Positions 59,463-64,000 of a DNA stretch of 64,000 bases are shown here, in pieces. The stretch is taken from the NCBI RefSeq assembly GCF_001422665.1, contig NZ_LMLU01000005.1:186001-250000 (forward strand). Reading direction: 5' to 3'. Within the stretch, counting starts at the first letter, position 1, and the number at the start of each line of letters is the position of its first letter. Under the pieces are notes generated by a model, which worked only from the letters and a program-made list of their open reading frames with translations, did no database searches and had not been told where the DNA came from. The position numbers and the translations under genes were made by a program. The DNA is from Arthrobacter sp. Leaf234. GTDB taxonomy: Bacteria; Actinomycetota; Actinomycetes; Actinomycetales; Micrococcaceae.

Positions 59463-60038
59463 GTGACGACAGCATCGGACACCCCGTCGGTCCGGGACGC
59501 CCTGCGCCTGGTGCAGGACGAGCTCGCCGGAGCGGCGGACGGCCTGCAGGACGACCAGCTCGCCGCACTCGTCACCGAGATCCAGCAGGCGGGGCGCGTC
59601 TTCGTGACGGGAGGCGGCCGCAGCGGGCTCGCCCTGCGTATGCACGCCATGCGCCTCATGCACCTCGGCCTGACCGTCCATGTCGTCGGAGAGACGACGA
59701 CGCCGGCCATCGGTTCCGGTGACCTGCTGCTCGTCGCGTCCGGCTCCGGCACCACCGCGGGAGCCGTGGCTGCAGCGGAGACCGCGGTGTCCGTGGACGC
59801 CCGCGTGGTGGCGCTCACGACCGACGGCGGGTCGACGCTCGCGGGCATCGCCCACTCCGTGGTGGTCATCCCCGCCGCGCAGAAGACCGACCACGCCGGC
59901 ACCGCGTCCCGCCAGTACTCGGGCAGCCTCTTCGAGCAGGCCCTGCTGCTGGTGCTCGATGCCACGTTCCACACCCTCTGGAAGGTCGACGGCATCCCGG
60001 CCGAAGACCTCTGGCCCCGGCACGCCAACCTCGAATAA
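59463..60038 (+). CDS. hxlB: 6-phospho-3-hexuloisomerase
   Basis: 191 residues from GTG, usual for the family. SIS fold: GRVFVTGGGRSGLALRMHAMRLMHLG, then VVGETTTPAIGSGDLLLVASGSGTT and the end SLFEQALLLVLDATFHTLW…EDLWPRHANLE, a clear signature of HxlB. It turns hexulose 6-phosphate into fructose 6-phosphate, the second step of formaldehyde fixation through ribulose monophosphate. hxlA follows after 47 bases. Confidence 0.92.
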   Translation: MTTASDTPSVRDALRLVQDELAGAADGLQDDQLAALVTEIQQAGRVFVTGGGRSGLALRMHAMRLMHLGLTVHVVGETTTPAIGSGDLLLVASGSGTTAGAVAAAETAVSVDARVVALTTDGGSTLAGIAHSVVVIPAAQKTDHAGTASRQYSGSLFEQALLLVLDATFHTLWKVDGIPAEDLWPRHANLE

Positions 60039-60085
60039 CGCGCGCCACCCCTGATCCTCCATCCCCAGCCAGCAAAGGAAACACC

Positions 60086-60709
60086 ATGAAACTGCAACTC
60101 GCCATGGACGTACTGACCGTCGACGACGCCCTCGAGCTCTCCGGCAAGGTCGCCGAGTACGTCGACATCATCGAACTCGGCACGCCACTCGTGAAGAACG
60201 CCGGACTCTCCGCCGTCACCGCGATCAAGGAAGCCCACCCGGACAAGATCGTCTTCGCGGACCTGAAGACCATGGACGCCGGCGAGCTCGAGGCCGACAT
60301 CGCGTTCAAGGCCGGCGCGGACCTCGTGACCGTGCTTGGTGTCGCCGATGATTCCACCATCGCCGGAGCCATCAAGGCCGGGAAGGCCCACGGCAAGGGT
60401 GTGGTCGTCGACCTCATCGGCGTCGACGACAAGGCGGCCCGCGCCCAGGAGGTCACGGAGCTCGGCGCGGAGTTCGTCGAGTTCCACGCAGGGCTCGACG
60501 AGCAGGCACAGGACGGCTACGACCTGAACACCCTGCTGACCGCGGGCAAGGAATCCGGCGTCGCCTTCTCCGTGGCGGGCGGCGTGAAGCTCGCCACCGT
60601 CAAGGACGTGCAGTCCTCGGGCGCGGACGTCGCCGTCGTCGGCGGGGGCATCTACAGCGCCGACGATCCCGCGCAGGCCGCTAAGGACCTGCGCGACGCG
60701 ATCAGCTGA
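60086..60709 (+). CDS. hxlA: 3-hexulose-6-phosphate synthase
   Basis: 207 residues, ATG with AAAGGAAA upstream. TIM barrel of the orotidine-phosphate decarboxylase suprafamily: MKLQLAMDVL, IELGTPLVKNAG, VFADLKTMDAGELEADIAFKAGAD and FHAGLDEQA…VAGGVKLATV carry the conserved Asp-X-Lys-X-X-Asp site. It joins formaldehyde to ribulose 5-phosphate. With HxlB it detoxifies or assimilates formaldehyde. A terminator follows. Confidence 0.93.
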   Translation: MKLQLAMDVLTVDDALELSGKVAEYVDIIELGTPLVKNAGLSAVTAIKEAHPDKIVFADLKTMDAGELEADIAFKAGADLVTVLGVADDSTIAGAIKAGKAHGKGVVVDLIGVDDKAARAQEVTELGAEFVEFHAGLDEQAQDGYDLNTLLTAGKESGVAFSVAGGVKLATVKDVQSSGADVAVVGGGIYSADDPAQAAKDLRDAIS

Positions 60710-60744
60710 TCCGCCCGTCCATCACCGGATGGCAGAGGACGAAT

Positions 60745-60775
60745 GAAGGACCGGTCCCCGAGGGGCCGGTCCTTC
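60745..60775. terminator. Terminator after hxlA
   Basis: Ten-bp stem GAAGGACCGG / CCGGTCCTTC extended by CCCC/GGGG past one bulged base, 35 bases after the hxlA stop. Confidence 0.7.
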
Positions 60776-60856
60776 GTCGTGTTCCCGCCCGCTCGGATGT
60801 GATCCTGCCCGCGACGCGCGACGTGATCGCTCCGGTGCACCGGCTACGGTCGAGGT

Positions 60857-61048
60857 ATGAGCGAATCCACCCCTGACCAGGCCTTCGTGCGGGCCATCGC
60901 CCTGCAGGCCCGCCTCGACCTCCCCGAGGAGCGCGTCGCGGATCTGGCGGCGGCCGCCGCACCGATCCATGCCCGGCTCCGCACCCTCTCCGCCGTCGAC
61001 CTCGGCGAGACAGCACCGGCCGTGTCCTTCGACGCGTCGTGGGACTGA
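60857..61048 (+). CDS. AtzG-like small amidase subunit
   Basis: 63 residues, mostly helical: MSESTPDQAFVRAIALQARLDLPEERVADLAAAAAPIHARL…. This is the size and pattern of AtzG (DUF4089), the small partner that stabilises the amidase AtzE. The large amidase starts seven bases later, which strongly supports the pairing. Confidence 0.75.
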   Translation: MSESTPDQAFVRAIALQARLDLPEERVADLAAAAAPIHARLRTLSAVDLGETAPAVSFDASWD

Positions 61049-61055
61049 GGCACCG

Positions 61056-62447
61056 ATGCAGCCCTATGAACTGAACCTCACGGAGGCCTCCGCCAGCATC
61101 TCCTCCGGCGAGCTCTCGCCGCGGGAACTGACCGAGTCCGCGCTCGCCCGCATCGAGGCCGTGGAGGGGCGCGTCCATGCCTTCGCCACCGTCACTGCGG
61201 AGATCGCGCTCGCCCAGGCGGACCGCGCCACCGTCGAGATCGCCCGGGGGACCTACCGCGGACCGCTGCACGGGATCCCCGTGGGCATCAAGGACCTGAT
61301 GAACACCGCAGGGACCGCCACCACCGCCAGCTCGAAGGTCCGCGCGCAGTTCGTGCCCGATGCCGACGCGGCCGTCGTGGAGGCCGTCGGGCGCGCGGGG
61401 ATGGTCATGGTGGGGAAGACCCACACCCACGAATTCGCCTACGGGGGAGTCACACCCACCACCCGCAACCCCTGGAACCTGGAGCGCATGGCGGGTGGCT
61501 CCAGCGGCGGGTCCGCCGCAGCGGTCGGCTACGGGGGAGTGCTCGCGGCCCTGGGCTCCGACACCGGCGGGTCCATCCGGATCCCGGCGTCGTTCTGCGG
61601 GACAGTGGGCCTCAAGCCGACGTTCGGCCGGGTCTCCCGCGTGGGCGTCGCCTCCCTGGCCTGGTCCCTGGACACCGTGGGGCCGCTGACCCGCAACGTC
61701 ACCGACGCGGCACTCGTGCTGAACGCCATCGCCGGCCACGACCCGCGCGACCCCGGGTCCGCGCGGACGCCCGTTCCCGACTTCACCGAGGGGCTGGAGG
61801 ACGGCGTGAACGGTCTCCGCATCGGGATCCCGACCAACTTCTTCACGGAGGACCTCGACGGCGAGACGGACGCGGCCGTCGCAGCAGCGGTGCGGGTGCT
61901 GGAGGGCCTGGGGGCCGTCGTCGTGCCCGTCGTGGTCCCGCAGGCCGAGCACCTCGGTGCGGTGATCACCGGGATCATGATGCCCGAGGCCAGCGCCTAC
62001 CACCGGCGGGCGCTGCGCGAGACGCCGGAACTGTTCACCGAGGAGGTCCGCAGCCTGCTGGAGGTGGGCGAGACCATCCTCGCGACCGACTACATCGACG
62101 CCCTCCGCTTCCGGCAGTCGATGAAGGACGCGTGGAAGGACATGATGCGGGCGGTGGACGTCGTCGTCGCCCCGACCGTCCTCACCCCGGCGCTCCCCGC
62201 ACAGGACACCGAACGCTTCCGGCCGGACGGCACCAGCGAGGACGCCAACGTCGAGTTCGGCCGGCTGTCCATCCCGGCGAACCTCCTCGGGTTGCCGTCG
62301 CTCCAGGTGCCGTGCGGGTTCTCCACCGCGGGCCTGCCGCTGGGCGTGCAGATCATGGGCAGGCCCTTCGCCGAGCAGACCGTCCTCGCCGTCGGCCGGG
62401 CGTACGAGCTGGTCACGGACACGGTGGGGAGGATCGCTCCCCTCTGA
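61056..62447 (+). CDS. Amidase signature family hydrolase (AtzE-like)
   Basis: 463 residues. Ser-cisSer-Lys triad: Lys in GIPVGIKDLMNTAG, cis-Ser in MAGGSSGGSAAAVGYGG, nucleophile Ser in LGSDTGGSIRIPASFCG. With the AtzG-like subunit upstream it resembles AtzE-type 1-carboxybiuret hydrolases, but related enzymes split many amides. The pair stands alone after the RuMP genes with a 147-bp gap and its own likely promoter. Confidence 0.85.
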   Translation: MQPYELNLTEASASISSGELSPRELTESALARIEAVEGRVHAFATVTAEIALAQADRATVEIARGTYRGPLHGIPVGIKDLMNTAGTATTASSKVRAQFVPDADAAVVEAVGRAGMVMVGKTHTHEFAYGGVTPTTRNPWNLERMAGGSSGGSAAAVGYGGVLAALGSDTGGSIRIPASFCGTVGLKPTFGRVSRVGVASLAWSLDTVGPLTRNVTDAALVLNAIAGHDPRDPGSARTPVPDFTEGLEDGVNGLRIGIPTNFFTEDLDGETDAAVAAAVRVLEGLGAVVVPVVVPQAEHLGAVITGIMMPEASAYHRRALRETPELFTEEVRSLLEVGETILATDYIDALRFRQSMKDAWKDMMRAVDVVVAPTVLTPALPAQDTERFRPDGTSEDANVEFGRLSIPANLLGLPSLQVPCGFSTAGLPLGVQIMGRPFAEQTVLAVGRAYELVTDTVGRIAPL

Positions 62448-62485
62448 TCGGGGCCGATCAGCGCGAACTCCGTCCGCCGCGGTGC

Positions 62486-63181
62486 CTAGCCCTCCGGTGA
62501 CTCGGTCGCGGGTGGTGCCGTGTAGTCGATCAGCTGCCAGGCGCCATCGACATAGCGCGCCGTCACGGTGTGCGGGGAGTTCGGGCTGGCCTCGCTCGAA
62601 CCGAGCCACCCCTCGCCGGAGAAGTAGAAGATCTCGCCCTGCGTGGTGGTGATCTCCGCGGTGTAGGTCCCGGCGGCATCCGGGACGAAGTCGGTGGAGA
62701 AGTCTGCCAGGGTGGTGGCTCCTCCGAGAGCCCACCCGAGCTGATAGATCTGCGCCATGGCGGTTTCGGCATCCGCGCAGAAGGTGCACGCGGGGTCGCT
62801 GACGGCTCGGAGTGGCTCGAGGTCGTTCGCCTCGTAGGAGTACGACAGCAGACTCAGCCAGTGCGAGGTGAAGGCCTCGAGCCCCTCGCGTGACTCCTCG
62901 TCCGCTTCCGCCGGCATTGCTGGAATCGGCAGATTCGCGGCGGGCGCGGCCGACGACGCCGGCCTCGGCTCGGCGCGGGCAGCGGTGGGTTGCGCCGAGG
63001 CGTCGGGCGGTGCTGTCGCCGGTGCCGTCGACGTGTCCGGAGAAGCCGTAGCCGTCGTCGCCCTCGCCTCGCGCGGTTCGTCCCCCGTCCCTGCCGACGC
63101 GTCGCAGGCCGTCAGCGACAATGCGACACCGACGGCAAGGGCGAGCACGGAGCTGCGAGCCCGACTGAACGTGATGGACAT
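62486..63181 (-). CDS. DUF6318-like lipoprotein
   Basis: 231 residues. Signal peptide with lipobox LSLTAC (Cys26), a Thr/Ala/Pro linker (about 35-85) and a C-terminal domain with LPIPAMPAEADEESREGLEAFTSHWLSLLSYSYEANDLEPLRAVSDPACTFC abbreviated as such in Micrococcales lipoproteins. Only short stretches are conserved: CxxC (Cys-Thr-Phe-Cys) and a WQL end strand. It is anchored outside the membrane; function unknown. Confidence 0.7.
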   Translation of the reverse strand: MSITFSRARSSVLALAVGVALSLTACDASAGTGDEPREARATTATASPDTSTAPATAPPDASAQPTAARAEPRPASSAAPAANLPIPAMPAEADEESREGLEAFTSHWLSLLSYSYEANDLEPLRAVSDPACTFCADAETAMAQIYQLGWALGGATTLADFSTDFVPDAAGTYTAEITTTQGEIFYFSGEGWLGSSEASPNSPHTVTARYVDGAWQLIDYTAPPATESPEG

Positions 63182-63356
63182 ACGATCTCCTCCTGCACGA
63201 CGCCAGAGAAGGAGTCGAAGCCATCATGGCCTATCGGGGAGGGCCACGCGTCACCGTGGACGCAGTGTCGAGGTCGGAGTTCCGGGGCCCGCTCTCGCGT
63301 CGGGGAACCACCACCTGATGTACTCGTGCACGGGCCACGTCATTCGAAAGGACACC

Positions 63357-64000
63357 ATGACCATCGACACCGCCGTCTTCGACCTCTCCGATGCGCACAC
63401 CACCGCGATGCACGAGCTGTACCGGCACCTGCACGCGCACCCCGAGCTCTCCATGCAGGAGACGCACACCGCGGCCTTCATCCTCGAGAAGCTCACGCAC
63501 CTCGGACTGGAGACGTTCATGTGCGGAGGAACCGGCGTCGTCGGGATCCTGCGCAACGGCGACGGACCGGTGGTCGGCTACCGAGCCGACACGGACGGCC
63601 TGCCCATGCAGGAGGACACGGGCCTCGACTACGCGAGCACGTCGACGGGCACCCTGGCCGACGGGACGGACGTCCCGGTGATGCACGGCTGCGGCCACGA
63701 CACGCACATCACCGTCGGCCTGACAGCGGCACAGCTGCTGACCGAGCACCGCGAGGCGTGGGCCGGCACGGTGGTGTTCATCTTTCAGCCCGGTGAGGAG
63801 ATCGGTGAGGGCGCCGAGGCGATGGTCGAGGACGGGCTGTGGGACAAGGCGCCGAAGCCGTCCATCATCTACGGGCAGCACGTCTGGCCCGGACTGGCCG
63901 GGACCGTGAACATCAGCAAGGGTACGGCGATGGCGATGGCCGACTCCTGGCGGGTCACGGTGCACGGCAGGCAGGCCCACGGTTCGCAGCCCGAGCAGTC
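63357..64000 (+). CDS. M20 family amidohydrolase/peptidase (3' end outside the window)
   Basis: The first 214 codons of an amidohydrolase of the M20D (hippurate/aminoacylase-like) group, with AAAGGA before the ATG. Metal sites visible: YRADTDGLPMQE, MHGCGHDTHITVGL, FIFQPGEEIGEGAEAMVEDG and YGQHVWPG. The start of the dimerisation insert (SWRVTVHGRQAHG) is also present. It removes acyl groups from amino acids or similar amides. The frame is open to the end of the window. Confidence 0.88.
   Translation, partial: MTIDTAVFDLSDAHTTAMHELYRHLHAHPELSMQETHTAAFILEKLTHLGLETFMCGGTGVVGILRNGDGPVVGYRADTDGLPMQEDTGLDYASTSTGTLADGTDVPVMHGCGHDTHITVGLTAAQLLTEHREAWAGTVVFIFQPGEEIGEGAEAMVEDGLWDKAPKPSIIYGQHVWPGLAGTVNISKGTAMAMADSWRVTVHGRQAHGSQPEQ

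Noticed and set aside
60702-63227. 841-codon leftward open frame opposite the amidase pair
   Set aside because: Composition is antisense-like, and it runs through both the amidase and the opposing lipoprotein gene; no motif supports it.
1-64000. tRNA, rRNA or CRISPR features
   Set aside because: No cloverleaf-like sequence, conserved rRNA segment or regularly spaced repeat was noticed by reading; a covariance search would be needed to exclude a tRNA fully.

Overview
The window is high-GC DNA with the codon use and gene content of an actinobacterium. It most resembles Arthrobacter or a close relative in the Micrococcaceae: NCS1 permease and hydantoinase cluster, type III glutamine synthetase, class F sortase, DUF222/HNH endonuclease, excalibur proteins and hexulose-phosphate (RuMP) genes. 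The genus call is inferred from these families, not from a marker gene. I saw no rRNA, tRNA or CRISPR array.

Left part (1-9.8 kb): tails of two cell-wall-anchored proteins, a NIPSNAP protein and a small secreted protein, then a catabolic locus. In that locus a CoA-transferase, a 29-codon ORF, an HMG-CoA-lyase-like protein lacking the usual cysteine and a GntR regulator run leftward. HyuA, HyuB and an isochorismatase-fold amidohydrolase run rightward. Two near-palindromes 63 bp apart sit in the divergent promoter. From 9.8 to 18 kb come two tandem LTA-synthase-like membrane enzymes, a nitrilase-family amidase, a tiny membrane protein coupled to an NCS1 permease, a zinc dehydrogenase and a TetR regulator. 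From 17.7 to 22.5 kb is a nitrogen module (amt, TetR, glnT, MetX-like hydrolase) with four copies of one operator in two pairs, each pair spaced 35 bp. From 22.6 to 26.7 kb are an SDR, a dehydrogenase scrap, a DUF222/HNH protein and a UTRA-type GntR.

Centre (26.7-51 kb) is a mosaic. A four-carbon acid sugar pathway (pdxA2, dtnK, kdgT) is decayed: dtnK has an in-frame TAG, and kdgT has a frameshift and has lost its 5' end where a type I restriction-modification island begins (hsdM, hsdS, hsdR, a pentapeptide-repeat membrane protein and an AT-richer P-loop ATPase). The island ends against a truncated dhaK copy, followed by a fused sensor kinase/LuxR protein and a truncated alpha/beta hydrolase copy. 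A complete ISL3-family insertion sequence with a perfect 8-bp target duplication follows, then a two-gene module: a SLATT/DUF4231-like two-helix membrane protein overlapping a RibA-like GTP cyclohydrolase II. I consider this module the best candidate for an undescribed conflict system. Intact copies of the damaged genes then follow: alpha/beta hydrolase, SRPBCC, GlcG/HbpS, and the operon aldolase-HAD-dhaL-dhaK.

Right part (51-64 kb): an orphan PD-(D/E)XK-like protein, then an NrtR-like regulator divergent from a 34-codon ORF coupled to a putative Fe/2-oxoglutarate oxygenase, with a near-perfect 22-bp palindrome between them. After that come a DD-peptidase-like protein, a class F sortase, an excalibur/HNH exported protein, an aldo/keto reductase, an acetyltransferase, an XRE regulator with the RuMP pair hxlB-hxlA, an AtzG/AtzE-like amidase pair, a DUF6318-like lipoprotein and the start of an M20 amidohydrolase.

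Several genes handle small N-methylated or ureido compounds (HyuAB, carbamoylsarcosine-hydrolase-like enzyme, NCS1 permease, nitrilase, AtzEG, GlnT). The RuMP pair could remove formaldehyde arising from such substrates. That link is inference.
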